Below, piece by piece: positions 27,603 through 36,474 of a stretch of DNA of 64,000 nt. Position numbers and translations under genes: made by a program. Source of the stretch: an uncultured Oceanospirillaceae bacterium (GTDB lineage: Bacteria > Pseudomonadota > Gammaproteobacteria > Pseudomonadales > Balneatricaceae); the NCBI GenBank assembly GCA_913057435.1, contig CAJXNY010000022.1:1-64000 (forward strand). Direction: 5' to 3'. Position 1 is the first letter of the stretch; each line of letters opens with the position of its first letter. The notes under the pieces are model-generated. The model was given only the letters and a program-made list of their open reading frames with translations. It did not search any database and had not been told where the DNA came from.

Positions 27603-28015
27603 AATGGCGGAGTATATCAGTAGCTGGCGGACGCAGTGGTGCGACAATTTGTCTCAGATCGGGTCTGGACTTTTATGGGCAGTGCTTCTGAACCTGTAAG
27701 AAGTGTTCTGTGATGAATACATCATGACTGAATCTGGACGTGAATCAGGAACACCTTAGCCCCAAGGAGTGCTCGATGTTATTGGGTGATGCTATTCAGA
27801 TACACTCTGCTTTGCTCTCTCTGGATGGGATAAATTTATCAGCCAAATGATGTGTTGTTAAATCAGGCTGATATTTGGCGGTTTTTAAAGCCGTTAACCG
27901 GTGGCCTGAGATGGGTTATATGCTTGAATACGTCCAGGCTTTACTGGGTGCCTGTACTGGCTACTTGTACACTGGCTCCGCGTGGTGAGAAATACATACA
28001 GGGATAGATAGAATA
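27603..28015. promoter_or_regulatory. Divergent intergenic region, possible 18-residue micro-ORF
   Basis: The region lies between the divergent kinase and CSS-EAL genes. It holds an inverted repeat TGATG-AATA-CATCA near 27711-27724 and a perfect AAGGAG site (27765-27770) six bases before an ATG at 27777 that opens an 18-residue hydrophobic frame, MYWVMLFRYTLLCSLWMG. The frame is too short to judge. Nothing else is recognisable. Confidence 0.3.
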
Positions 28016-29689
28016 ATGGCAATCAATGTGATGGCTCACAGTATAAGAAGTCCGTCGACACCACCACGCTGTACTGAGCGCCAGACCGTGGCACGGCGTA
28101 TTCTGTTGATATTTCTGCTGTCGATAATGCTCGCTTCATTGCTGTTGTTACCGTGGATGAACAGCGATATTCGCGAGCAGGGGGAGAAAGCAATACAGGT
28201 TATTGAGTTGTTTATTCAGGATACCGCGCGTCAGCTGAAGCCTCTGATCCAGTCTGAGGGTGAAGCTGACTGTAGCACCGCTGCGGTTACACATCTGCGC
28301 CGCCAGGTGTTTGGTTTTCGTCGCGTCAAAGAGATTGGCCTCTATAACCCTGACTTCAATGTTTATTGTGTCAGTAATGATGGGGCAGTGCGGATCTCCC
28401 TGCCATCAGGCCTGCGCGAGCGACTGGAGAATACCCGTAATGGTCAGGTGCTGTGGCTGACCCGGGCGAAAGTGAGCGATACGCCAGCGTTGTTTATCTA
28501 TCTTCGTAACGCCACCGGGATGGGGGCAAATGTGCTGATGTCGCCAACGGCGGTGACAGAGGTTGTCGGTCAGGCATTGCAGGGTAGCAGGCTGTCTTAT
28601 CAGCTGGATGTGCTAGGTCAGAAAACCGGTGATCCCAGGCTCGGGCCGCCGGGCCTGTTTGAGACTGAGCAGGTATTCCAGTCGCTTGAATATCCGATTA
28701 CATTAACGCTGCAGCAGACCCGCCAGTCGCAGCTCTCTTTCGGCTTGCAGCATCTCTGGGTGGGCTTGCTGCTGGGAAGCTTTACCGCGTTGCTGTACCT
28801 CTTCCATGTATATATTTTTCAGCGTCGCAATGAAATACGCGCAGCGCTACAGCGGGCGCTGGTATTGCATGAGCTCCATATCTGTTACCAGCCGATTATG
28901 GACTTTCAGCGCAACCGGCCCGTTGGATTTGAAACGATGCTGCGCTGGCAGCATCCTTACCTGGGCAGTATGAGCCCGGATGTGGTGATGTCGCTGGCAG
29001 AGCAGCTGGGTATGATTGCACCGGTGACGGAGTATGTACTGGATCAGGCGACGGTGTTTATCACCGAGCACCCTGAGGAGCTGGTTGGCTGTTACATCTC
29101 GGTCAATATCAGCCGTTATTACCTGCTGCATTACGATGTAGCAGGTATGATTGAACAGCGCTGTCAGCAATTGCCGGCGCTTAGCCGGTATCTGATACTT
29201 GAGCTGGCGCAAGATTGTGCCTTTGCTGACAGCGAACTGGTTCGGGTAAGCGGACAACTGAAACAGCTACAAGCGTGTGGTATCCGGCTGGCGGTGGATG
29301 AGTGTGGTAGTGGCTGCTCCGGGCTGACGTTTATTCAGTCTTATCCCTTTGATCTGCTTAAGCTGGATCGGGCCTTTATTAAACGGCTGGGTGAAGATCG
29401 CGCTGCTATGCCGTTGCTGGAATCAGTTGTCTGGCGAGCGGAGAGACGGGGGGCAACGGTGATCGCTGAAGGGGTCGAGCTGGCGGAGCAGGCCACCCAG
29501 CTGGCACAGCTGGGTGTCGTGTTGATGCAGGGGCTTCTGTTTGCCCGCCCGGTTCCACGGGCGCAGCTGCTGGAATGGCTGGCTCTGCTGGAGTCGCAGG
29601 AGAGCAGCCCGTTACTGTTTGCTCAGGCGTGCGAGCCAGCGCAGGCTCATAACGCCCAGAACTGGACCGGGGAGCAGCAACCAGAATAG
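28016..29689 (+). CDS. CSS-motif EAL protein with degenerate active site
   Basis: The 557-residue protein has a transmembrane helix near 28-48, a periplasmic CSS-motif domain (DCSTAAVTHLRRQ with the first Cys and VYCVSNDG with the second), a second helix near 245-265 and an EAL domain. CSS-EAL proteins are redox-sensitive phosphodiesterases whose periplasmic cysteines form a disulfide. Several catalytic positions deviate here: FETMLRW replaces EALLRW, LAQD replaces LTES, and VDECGSG replaces DDFGTG. AEGVE and LKLDRAF are kept. It may therefore bind c-di-GMP or be a non-catalytic regulator. The last 78 bases overlap the convergent MFS gene. Confidence 0.85.
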   Translation: MAINVMAHSIRSPSTPPRCTERQTVARRILLIFLLSIMLASLLLLPWMNSDIREQGEKAIQVIELFIQDTARQLKPLIQSEGEADCSTAAVTHLRRQVFGFRRVKEIGLYNPDFNVYCVSNDGAVRISLPSGLRERLENTRNGQVLWLTRAKVSDTPALFIYLRNATGMGANVLMSPTAVTEVVGQALQGSRLSYQLDVLGQKTGDPRLGPPGLFETEQVFQSLEYPITLTLQQTRQSQLSFGLQHLWVGLLLGSFTALLYLFHVYIFQRRNEIRAALQRALVLHELHICYQPIMDFQRNRPVGFETMLRWQHPYLGSMSPDVVMSLAEQLGMIAPVTEYVLDQATVFITEHPEELVGCYISVNISRYYLLHYDVAGMIEQRCQQLPALSRYLILELAQDCAFADSELVRVSGQLKQLQACGIRLAVDECGSGCSGLTFIQSYPFDLLKLDRAFIKRLGEDRAAMPLLESVVWRAERRGATVIAEGVELAEQATQLAQLGVVLMQGLLFARPVPRAQLLEWLALLESQESSPLLFAQACEPAQAHNAQNWTGEQQPE

Positions 29690-30793
29690 CCATTCAATAC
29701 TCACTGAGCCAAGCAGGCTACCGGTCAGCTGGACGGCGACAACGGTGAGGCTGTAGCCCAGGCAGTTGATCAGGGTCAGGGCGCTGCCGACGACGGCTGG
29801 TGGTGCTGTTTGCGCGGACAGCGCCGAAAACTGCGGCGAGTCTCCAACGACAGTGAAGCCCCAGATCAACCAGAACAGTAGAACCGGCAGAAGCGACTGC
29901 TGCATCAGCAGCGGTGATAGCAGACAGCACAGTCCGGAGATGATGAGCATCTGCTGGGCGACTGTACGGCTGCCCCAGCGGCGGGATAATTTGCCGCCCA
30001 CGACACACCCCACTGCACCGGCGGCGATAATCAGAAAACTCCAGAAAGCGGTGTCCAGCGGTTGCTGGTGTTGCTGGCTCCATGCCCGTAACCAGAACGG
30101 GGCCAGCGCCCAGACGGCATACAATTCCCACATATGGCCAAAATACCCCATTGCCGAAGCGCGCAGAGGCGGGTGTCGCAGGGCTGTTGTGAGCTGTTGC
30201 CATTGTAGCGGTGCGCCTTTGTACAATGCCGGACCATCCGGTACGCCAGCCAGTATCAGCAGGCCAGACAGCAGTGCGGCTGCAGCCACCATTAACATAA
30301 CGGTTTGCCAGTGATCACCTATCCAGCTTGATAACAGGTGAGGGAAAGCTGTGCCCAGTACCAGCGCACCGACCAGGTAGCCCAGTGCTCGGCCTAGGCC
30401 CTGTGGGTACCAGCCGGTGGCAATCTTCATGCCCGTCGGGTAGATCCCGGCCAGCATCAGGCCGGAACAGAAGCGCAGCACCAGCAACTGTTCAAAGCTG
30501 TTAGCCCAGAGTGCAATGGCCAATGAGCTGATAGCGCTAAGGCTGGTGCAGCAAAAGAAGATCAGCCGTGGTGAAAACCGGTCAGCCAGCGCCAGCAGTG
30601 AAAAAGCCAGCGCTCCGGCGATAAAGCCCAGTTGTACGGAGTTGGTAATACTGGTGATGGCGCTGTCGGACAGTGACCACTGTTGTTGCAGGGCTGGCAA
30701 AATGGCATTACCAGCCAGCCAGCTGATGGTGCCCAGGAACTGAGCCAGAATAATCAGTGGCAGAATATGGCTGGGGCGCTGAATATCAGACAC
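29612..30793 (-). CDS. Major facilitator superfamily transporter
   Basis: The 393-residue inner-membrane protein has about twelve hydrophobic helices and the MFS pattern. A cytoplasmic loop between helices 2 and 3 (LADRFSPRL) matches motif A, and a second copy (GGKLSRRWGSR) lies in the second half. Such carriers move small solutes or drugs with protons. Neither the substrate nor a regulator can be identified from the neighbours, which are unrelated. The gene converges with and overlaps the CSS-EAL gene. Confidence 0.8.
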   Translation of the reverse strand: MSDIQRPSHILPLIILAQFLGTISWLAGNAILPALQQQWSLSDSAITSITNSVQLGFIAGALAFSLLALADRFSPRLIFFCCTSLSAISSLAIALWANSFEQLLVLRFCSGLMLAGIYPTGMKIATGWYPQGLGRALGYLVGALVLGTAFPHLLSSWIGDHWQTVMLMVAAAALLSGLLILAGVPDGPALYKGAPLQWQQLTTALRHPPLRASAMGYFGHMWELYAVWALAPFWLRAWSQQHQQPLDTAFWSFLIIAAGAVGCVVGGKLSRRWGSRTVAQQMLIISGLCCLLSPLLMQQSLLPVLLFWLIWGFTVVGDSPQFSALSAQTAPPAVVGSALTLINCLGYSLTVVAVQLTGSLLGSVSIEWLFWLLLPGPVLGVMSLRWLARLSKQ

Positions 30794-30868
30794 AGAGTAA
30801 CCTGAGGATTAAAAGTGCTGATAATACGGTGCAGGCAGGATCAGGTCGAGACTGGATTAAATGGCTGC

Positions 30869-31315
30869 TCAGAGGAACTGCCACCAGCGTACTTTTTTGC
30901 GCTGGCTAACGCTCTGGCAGACTTCCATAAACAGTTCATGCAAGCCATCAATATGGCGCAGCTTCAGGTTGTCATTGTCGGTGTAAAGCTTGAACTCATA
31001 GACCTTACTATCCCGGCTTTTATACAGCACGATATGGAAATCTTTTAGCGGGTAGCGCTGGGTCCCTTGTTTACCCTGGTGAACCAGTAGTGCCCCATCG
31101 AGGATTTCCAGTCGTTGTTCGCGAATGCGCTGGCAGGCTTTGATAACCGGGTTGGCACATAGCGCGATAACCAGCAGGAAGCCAGCGGCTGCCACCGGTA
31201 AAGGCAGCCAGCCGGTGGTGGTTACAATCGCCAACAGCGCACCTAGCCCCAGTGCCTGCTCAAAACGCTCAAACAGATAACGTAGTACGGCAAATCGATT
31301 CGGGGTGTAGTGCAT
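30869..31315 (-). CDS. Small membrane protein with possible PH-like domain
   Basis: The 148-residue protein has two hydrophobic helices near 22-55 (LGLGALLAIVTTTGWLPLP and AAAGFLLVIALCANPVI) followed by a basic cytoplasmic part (LEILDGALLVHQGK, RYPLKDFHIVLYKS) that alternates strands like bacterial PH domains. No catalytic motif is visible. It lies between the MFS and glycerophosphodiesterase genes on the same strand, with short gaps, but the link to either is unproven. Confidence 0.55.
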   Translation of the reverse strand: MHYTPNRFAVLRYLFERFEQALGLGALLAIVTTTGWLPLPVAAAGFLLVIALCANPVIKACQRIREQRLEILDGALLVHQGKQGTQRYPLKDFHIVLYKSRDSKVYEFKLYTDNDNLKLRHIDGLHELFMEVCQSVSQRKKVRWWQFL

Positions 31316-31387
31316 AGCGCTGGCCTGTGGTTCGCTCGGAACGCCAGTTTAGCCCGTGATTAGGGTTGGTAACAGGCCAGATGCTGG

Positions 31388-32170
31388 TCATTCATAGGGC
31401 CATCTTTGCCTTTGTGCCGGGGGGCTGTGAGGTCCTGCCAGTATTGCATTGCAGTTAAAACTCTCCAGTAAGCTGGCGCCGCGTTGCAGCCAGTGCTCGG
31501 CCTGTTGTTTGTTCTCAATCTCATACACCATCACCGGTAGTGGCTGATCATCCAGCCGTTCATCAGTGCCAATGCGCTGTTTGTTGACGATCAGATAATC
31601 AGGTTGTGCGGTATTCAGGCTGCTATCGGTCGCAGGCCATTGGCGCAGGATCAACCCGGTGCGGGGCCAGTTGCTGCGTAGCAGTGCTAACAGTGGGGCG
31701 TCAAAGCTGATAATAATCACTGAACTACGGACCGGTGCCAGTACCGGCCGGATGGCATCCAGTACCCGCTGGTGGCCAAAGTGCTCGATGGATTCTTCCT
31801 TTATCTCGACAAACAGTTGCAGCTTGGGAGCACTGGACTGAATAAACTGATACCACTTAATTACTTTGCGTAACGTAGGAATCGGTTCAAAGCAGAAGCT
31901 CTGGCCTAATCTGGCTGGCTCGCTGGCGGTGAGCCTGGCAAGCTCTGCCGTCGTGGTTTCATTGATGCCACCGTCGACACCGCTGGTGCGCTGCAGATCT
32001 GGGTCGTGGTAGACCATTGGAATCAGATCGGCACTGAGCTGAACATCGAACTCCAGATAAAGGCGGCCATCGGCGGCGGCGGCCTGGAATGCACTGAGGC
32101 TATTTTCCGGATAATGCTGCTGGTCGCCTCGATGAGCAACCAGCCGATGGCTGAGTGGGCTGGACTGCAT
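31388..32170 (-). CDS. Glycerophosphodiester phosphodiesterase
   Basis: The 260-residue enzyme hydrolyses glycerophosphodiesters to glycerol-3-phosphate and an alcohol. GDPD motifs are visible: LVAHRGDQQHYPENSLSAF near residue 10-30 (general acid-base His and Glu), LYLEFDVQLSAD with metal-binding acids, and VYHDPDLQRTSG with the second His. A WPRTGLIL and an ALLRSNW segment fill the barrel. No signal peptide, so it is cytosolic like UgpQ. It is divergent from the PilZ gene. Confidence 0.85.
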   Translation of the reverse strand: MQSSPLSHRLVAHRGDQQHYPENSLSAFQAAAADGRLYLEFDVQLSADLIPMVYHDPDLQRTSGVDGGINETTTAELARLTASEPARLGQSFCFEPIPTLRKVIKWYQFIQSSAPKLQLFVEIKEESIEHFGHQRVLDAIRPVLAPVRSSVIIISFDAPLLALLRSNWPRTGLILRQWPATDSSLNTAQPDYLIVNKQRIGTDERLDDQPLPVMVYEIENKQQAEHWLQRGASLLESFNCNAILAGPHSPPAQRQRWPYE

Positions 32171-32259
32171 TACTCATGTCCCTGAATGGTCTGGATACTC
32201 ATTTAACCTGGCTCTGAACGGTGATGTTCGCAAGTACCAGGTAATCTTGTATTAGTGCA

Positions 32260-32275
32260 AACTGGCTAGCCAGTT
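32260..32275. promoter_or_regulatory. Perfect 16-base palindrome, candidate operator
   Basis: AACTGGCTAGCCAGTT is its own reverse complement. It lies in the 259-base space between the divergent glycerophosphodiesterase and PilZ genes, about 90 and 155 bases from the respective start codons. The CTGG/CCAG half-sites resemble operators of GntR (FadR-like) regulators, but the regulator cannot be named. Confidence 0.45.
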
Positions 32276-32429
32276 GTACATTTATGGACAACCCTTGGTC
32301 TGGCGTTAAGTGATCTTTATCTTGGGCTGGCCATTATCAATTGGAATTAATTCCTTTACTTGGAAATAGAGATAAGATCCCTGCTACAGGCTACGATAGT
32401 TACCAGGGTCTTTCTGCAGGATGCATCGT

Positions 32430-33098
32430 ATGGATGAGAAGTTACTACGTTTTGAAGAGTTAAGGCTCCAGCCTGGCCAGCGCCTGCAGCTGGATATTTC
32501 AGACTATAGCGCCAGTCGTGATAGCAGTACGTTACTGGGTTATAACCCGGGTCAGTCAATCATTGTCTCGACCCCGCAGCATAATGGTGCGGCGATCAAG
32601 GTGACCAAAGATACGGATGTAACGGTACGATTTTTTTCCCAGACGCTGAATGGTGCGGGTGCATTTAAATCTCAGGTATTGCACTCAAGTTCACTGCCTT
32701 ATCCACATATGCATCTGTCGATGCCAGACGGTGTTGTCCTGGGTGAAGTCCGTCGGGCATTGCGGGCCAAGGTTAGCCTTGCGACAGCCATCGTCTATCA
32801 GTTTAGAGACGAGCCTTGTAAGGTCCCCGCCTGTATTACTGATATCAGTGTGATGGGGGCACGTGTTGAACGGCTGCCAGAATATGCTCAGTTCGATGAC
32901 AACCATGAGGTCACCCTGGTCTCACGCATTGAAGTCAGTGGGGTGGATTGTACGGTGCGTGTTAAAGGCATTGTGCGTAATGTCTCGGATGGCAAGCAGG
33001 GCCGGATACTGGGTATTGAGTTCGTCGAGGTTGATGATCCGACCCGTGTCCTGCTGCATGGTTATACCCTGAGTCAGATGCTGGATTTTGCCTGCTAG
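32430..33098 (+). CDS. PilZ-domain c-di-GMP receptor, YcgR-like
   Basis: The 222-residue protein has an N-terminal YcgR-type domain (LQPGQRLQLDISDY, GYNPGQSIIVSTP) and a C-terminal PilZ domain. The c-di-GMP-binding residues are present as RRALRAKV (RxxxR) and DISVMGARVE (D/N-x-S-x-x-G). YcgR-type proteins slow flagellar rotation when c-di-GMP is high. I chose the ATG at 32430 since AGGA lies eight bases upstream, rather than the ATG at 32421. The many receptors and GGDEF/EAL proteins in the window fit a motile organism. Confidence 0.85.
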   Translation: MDEKLLRFEELRLQPGQRLQLDISDYSASRDSSTLLGYNPGQSIIVSTPQHNGAAIKVTKDTDVTVRFFSQTLNGAGAFKSQVLHSSSLPYPHMHLSMPDGVVLGEVRRALRAKVSLATAIVYQFRDEPCKVPACITDISVMGARVERLPEYAQFDDNHEVTLVSRIEVSGVDCTVRVKGIVRNVSDGKQGRILGIEFVEVDDPTRVLLHGYTLSQMLDFAC

Positions 33099-33236
33099 TT
33101 GTCATCCCTGTGCCCGGCAGATACGGATCTGCCGCTGCCGCCTGGCCTCCTCGTACGGCGTTGCATGAATATCAATCATCTTTAGCTGAGCAGGGTCGGT
33201 TGATCTTTGCCAGTCCCCTTTTTAAACTCCTGTCAT

Positions 33237-33470
33237 CTGCTGGTACTGGCTCTGTATGGGGTCAGTTTAATCGGGAAGTTCAGTGCATGGCTCGGCCATA
33301 AAGCTGACGCTGCCCCCGCAACGGTAAACACCTGAGAGCTTTGCCTCTTGCTACGTACACTGTGCCACTGTCTGAACGCTGCTATGCGGCGGATGGGAAG
33401 GCGTGCGTGGTTCTGATCTGTCCGTGAGTTATGGGCGGGTCCGGTGTCAGCCCGGAGACCGGCCCGCAGA
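33237..33470 (+). ncRNA. Cobalamin (B12) riboswitch
   Basis: The leader of the cobalamin operon contains the conserved B12-element blocks in order: TACTGGCTCTGTATGGGG near 33243, GCTGACGCTGCCCCCGCAACGGTAA near 33303 (as the CCCGCAACGG block), GCCACTG at 33364, GATGGGAAGGCG at 33392, and the B12 box AGCCCGGAGACCGGCC at 33449-33464. Binding of adenosylcobalamin should lower expression of the eight genes that follow. About 185 bases separate the B12 box from the bluB start; a T run at 33570-33576 is preceded by no clear hairpin, so whether control is by termination or translation is not evident. Confidence 0.93.
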
Positions 33471-33654
33471 CTACGTAACCAGCATTGCGGTGGGCGATGT
33501 ATCGGGACCTTTCTGCACCGTGATGTATTCGTCACCCTGCCTGTCCGGTGCCTGCCATGCTGGTCTGCCTTTTTTTGCAGCCGTGCCACAGGCGCGCAGG
33601 ACTCCTTTTTATGATAAGCACCCGCCACTGGCTCGACGCTGAGCAGGGCCACCG

Positions 33655-34311
33655 ATGAGCCGTCATGCTTTTTCTGACGCCGACCGGGCCGCCGTGTATC
33701 GGGCGATCGCTGAGCGTCGTGATATGCGCCACTTCCGTAATGACCCGGTTGACCCTGCTGTGCTCACCCGTTTACTCCATGCTGCCCATCAGGCACCGTC
33801 GGTCGGTTTGATGCAGCCCTGGCGGATCATCCGCATTACCGATACCACCGTGCGGAGCGAAATCCGGGCGCTGGTGGAAGCTGAACGGCTGGCGACTGCC
33901 GAGGCCCTGGGAGAGCGGGGCAGTGAGTTTATGCAGCTTAAAGTTGAAGGACTGGACCAGTGCGCTGAGCTGCTGGTGATTGCGCTGATGGATCAGCGTG
34001 AACAGCACATTTTTGGTCGCCGGACGTTGCCGCAAATGGACCTGGCATCTGTCAGCTGCGCCATTCAGAATATCTGGCTGGCTGCCCGTGCCGAAGGACT
34101 TGGGATGGGCTGGGTCTCGCTGTTTGACCCCCAGGCGCTGGCACAGCTACTGGGCATGCCTGCTGACAGTGAGCCGGTGGCGGTGCTGTGTCTGGGCCAT
34201 GTGGATGCGTTTTATTCGAAACCGATGCTGGAGCAGACTGGCTGGGCTGAGCCGCAGCCGCTGGAAAATCTGTTATGGCACAACCGCTGGGGCGAGACCG
34301 AGGATGACTGA
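33655..34311 (+). CDS. bluB: 5,6-dimethylbenzimidazole synthase
   Basis: BluB makes the lower ligand of cobalamin, 5,6-dimethylbenzimidazole, from reduced FMN. The 218-residue nitroreductase-fold protein shows the BluB start RRDMRHFRNDPVDPAVLTRL, HQAPSVGLMQPW for FMN binding, and the C-terminal GWVSLFDPQALA segment. It is the first gene after the B12 riboswitch. Its stop codon lies inside the start of cbiB. Presence of BluB implies the organism makes its own lower ligand under aerobic conditions. Confidence 0.95.
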   Translation: MSRHAFSDADRAAVYRAIAERRDMRHFRNDPVDPAVLTRLLHAAHQAPSVGLMQPWRIIRITDTTVRSEIRALVEAERLATAEALGERGSEFMQLKVEGLDQCAELLVIALMDQREQHIFGRRTLPQMDLASVSCAIQNIWLAARAEGLGMGWVSLFDPQALAQLLGMPADSEPVAVLCLGHVDAFYSKPMLEQTGWAEPQPLENLLWHNRWGETEDD

Positions 34312-35269
34312 GCTGTTGGGTATATCGGGCTGGCCGGTGACGGTGCTGGTGGTACTGCTGGCACTGCTGCTGGATCTGTGGCTGGGGGAACCGCGCCGTT
34401 ACCATCCGCTGGTGGGCTTTGGCTGGCTGGTGAGTCAGGCAGAACGCTGGCTGCATGGTGGTGAGGATGCTAAAAAGTGGGCACAGCGAACACGTGGTCT
34501 GATTGCGATGTCGCTAGTGGTTGTTCCTATCACCCTCACAGGATTTCTGATTGATCAGACTTCACTCCTGGGTTTTCTTTTCTCATCGCTGGTGCTCTAC
34601 AGTGCCATCGGCCATCGGAGCCTGCGTGACCATGTACTCCCGGTTGCCCTGGCACTGGAGGCTGGTGATGAGATGGCGGCCCGGCAGCAGGCGGCGATGA
34701 TTGTCAGCCGTGACCCGGTGACCATGGATGTACCGCGTTCCACCATCGAGTCGGCGCTGGAAAATGGGTGTGATGGCATTTTTGGTGCCCTGTTCTGGTT
34801 TTTACTGGCCGGGGTGCCAGGGGTGCTGTGTTACCGGCTGGTTAACACTCTGGATGCGATGTGGGGCTACCGTAGCCCGCGTTACCTGCATTTTGGCTGG
34901 GCGGCGGCGCGGCTGGATGACTTGCTGAATTACCTGCCTGCCCGACTAACCGCGATCAGTTATGCACTGCTGGGCGACAGCCTGCTGGCCTTGCAGTGCT
35001 GGCAGAATCAGGCGCCTCACTGTAGCAGTCCGAACGGTGGCCCGGTGATGGCCAGTGGTGCCGGTGCGCTGCAATTAAGTCTGGGCGGCCCAACCCGTTA
35101 CCGTGGTGAGTGGCTGGATAAGCCGGTACTGGGGGCCGGTGCCGAACCGGGAGCGGCGGATATTCGTCGGGCGATGGCGCTGGTCAGTGGCACGGTGGGG
35201 CTATGGCTGTTGCTGCTGGGCCTGAGTCTCGCCTTCGGGCTGGGTCTGGAGGGTACCGGTCATGCTTGA
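34304..35269 (+). CDS. cbiB: Adenosylcobinamide-phosphate synthase CbiB
   Basis: CbiB attaches (R)-1-amino-2-propanol phosphate to adenosylcobyric acid. The 321-residue membrane protein begins TELLGISGWPVTVLV, with LDLWLGEPRRYHPLVGFGWL (typical CbiB/CobD motif) and about five hydrophobic segments. Conserved GYRSPRYLHFGWAAARLDDL and NGGPVMASGAGAL are present. The ATG at 34304 overlaps the bluB stop by eight bases; the longer in-frame frame starting near 33998 is a shadow of bluB. It also overlaps the next gene by eight bases. Confidence 0.93.
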   Translation: MTELLGISGWPVTVLVVLLALLLDLWLGEPRRYHPLVGFGWLVSQAERWLHGGEDAKKWAQRTRGLIAMSLVVVPITLTGFLIDQTSLLGFLFSSLVLYSAIGHRSLRDHVLPVALALEAGDEMAARQQAAMIVSRDPVTMDVPRSTIESALENGCDGIFGALFWFLLAGVPGVLCYRLVNTLDAMWGYRSPRYLHFGWAAARLDDLLNYLPARLTAISYALLGDSLLALQCWQNQAPHCSSPNGGPVMASGAGALQLSLGGPTRYRGEWLDKPVLGAGAEPGAADIRRAMALVSGTVGLWLLLLGLSLAFGLGLEGTGHA

Positions 35270-36284
35270 ACACGGCGGTCGGCTACGTGCAGTGGTTGAG
35301 CAGTCTGACATCGCTCAGGCGGACTGGCTGGATTTATCCACCGGCATTAATCCCGATACCTGGCAGACGGACGAGCCAATGCCCGCAGTGTGCTGGCAGC
35401 GGTTGCCGGAGGATGATGATGGTCTGGAGCAGGCCGCGCGGGACTATTATCAGGCCCCGTCGCTGCTGCCGGTGGCGGGTTCTCAAATGGCGATTCAGGC
35501 GTTGCCGCGTCTGCGATCAGCGTCCACCGTGGCGATGGCTGCGGTGGCCTATGCTGAACATGCGCACCATTGGCAACTGCAAGGTCATAAGCTGCTATTG
35601 ATAGATGAAAAATCACTCTCAGCTATGCCAGATCAGCTGCCAGATCAGCTGGATGTACTACTGCTGATTAACCCCTGTAACCCGACCGGCCAAACGTTTA
35701 GCCGGGAACAGTTGCTGAGCTGGCATCACCAGCTGGCAGCCCGTGGTGGCTGGTTGGTGGTGGATGAAGCGTTCATCGACATGACACCGGCACAGAGCCT
35801 TGCGTCGGTTACTGATCGACCTGGCCTGATTGTGCTGCGTTCGGTCGGCAAGTTCTTTGGCCTGGCCGGGGCGCGAGTAGGGTTTGTGCTGGCGCACCCA
35901 GCCTTGCTGGCGTCACTGGCCGAGCTGCTGGGCCCCTGGGCGGTCAGTGGACCGTCGCGCTGGCTGCTACAACGGGCATTGCAGGATAGGAGCTGGCAGC
36001 AGGCGATGCGTAGCCAGCTGGCTGCGCATAGTGAGCGCCTGCAGCGCTTATTGAGCCAGTCTGGCCTGATGCCTGCCGGTGGTACGGGTCTGTTTCAGTA
36101 CTGTCTGCACCCGCAGGCGGTGTTGATTTATCAGCAACTGCTGCAACAGGGGGTGCTGGTTCGTCTGTTTGAAACACCGGCGGCGCTGCGTTTTGGTTTG
36201 CCTGATCAGGAAGCGGACTGGCAGCGTCTGGAACAGGTTCTGCTTGTGCTGAATGTTAAAAAGACCATCACAGGTCTCTACTGA
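35262..36284 (+). CDS. cobD: Threonine-phosphate decarboxylase
   Basis: This fold-type I PLP enzyme makes (R)-1-amino-2-propanol O-2-phosphate from L-threonine phosphate, the substrate of CbiB. The 340-residue protein shows LDLSTGINPDTW, LINPCNPTGQTF and the PLP lysine in LRSVGKFFGLAGARVGF. In alphaproteobacterial naming it is CobC. The start overlaps the end of cbiB by eight bases, consistent with coupled translation. Confidence 0.92.
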   Translation: MLEHGGRLRAVVEQSDIAQADWLDLSTGINPDTWQTDEPMPAVCWQRLPEDDDGLEQAARDYYQAPSLLPVAGSQMAIQALPRLRSASTVAMAAVAYAEHAHHWQLQGHKLLLIDEKSLSAMPDQLPDQLDVLLLINPCNPTGQTFSREQLLSWHHQLAARGGWLVVDEAFIDMTPAQSLASVTDRPGLIVLRSVGKFFGLAGARVGFVLAHPALLASLAELLGPWAVSGPSRWLLQRALQDRSWQQAMRSQLAAHSERLQRLLSQSGLMPAGGTGLFQYCLHPQAVLIYQQLLQQGVLVRLFETPAALRFGLPDQEADWQRLEQVLLVLNVKKTITGLY

Positions 36285-36474
36285 CAATCATTCAGGCGTT
36301 GCGAAATTCAAAAGATCACACTGATGCTTTGTTGTTCGCTAGCTGCTGAAACATACGCATGACTTGAAAATTGACATCCGTTCACATGTTATCTGCGTTG
36401 ATGTGACTTACTTCAATTCTGATATTGAGGCTGTATGGGTTCGATTGTGGTAAGTCTGAATAAGGATAGAAATA
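36285..36474. promoter_or_regulatory. AT-rich gap inside the cobalamin operon
   Basis: This 190-base gap is the only sizeable break in an operon whose other genes nearly all overlap. It is more AT-rich than the flanking genes and contains no frame or RNA that I can recognise. It may hold a second promoter for cobQ and the genes after it, or be an insertion scar. The AAGGA site at 36462-36466 serves cobQ. Confidence 0.3.

Noticed and set aside
33541-33580. Possible intrinsic terminator as expression platform of the B12 riboswitch
   Set aside because: The T run is present but I could not find a stem directly before it, so I did not call a terminator.
33998-34303. Leftward extension of the cbiB frame into bluB
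   Set aside because: The extra 102 residues overlap the bluB reading frame and have no similarity to CbiB. The normal CbiB start is at 34304, inside the end of bluB.
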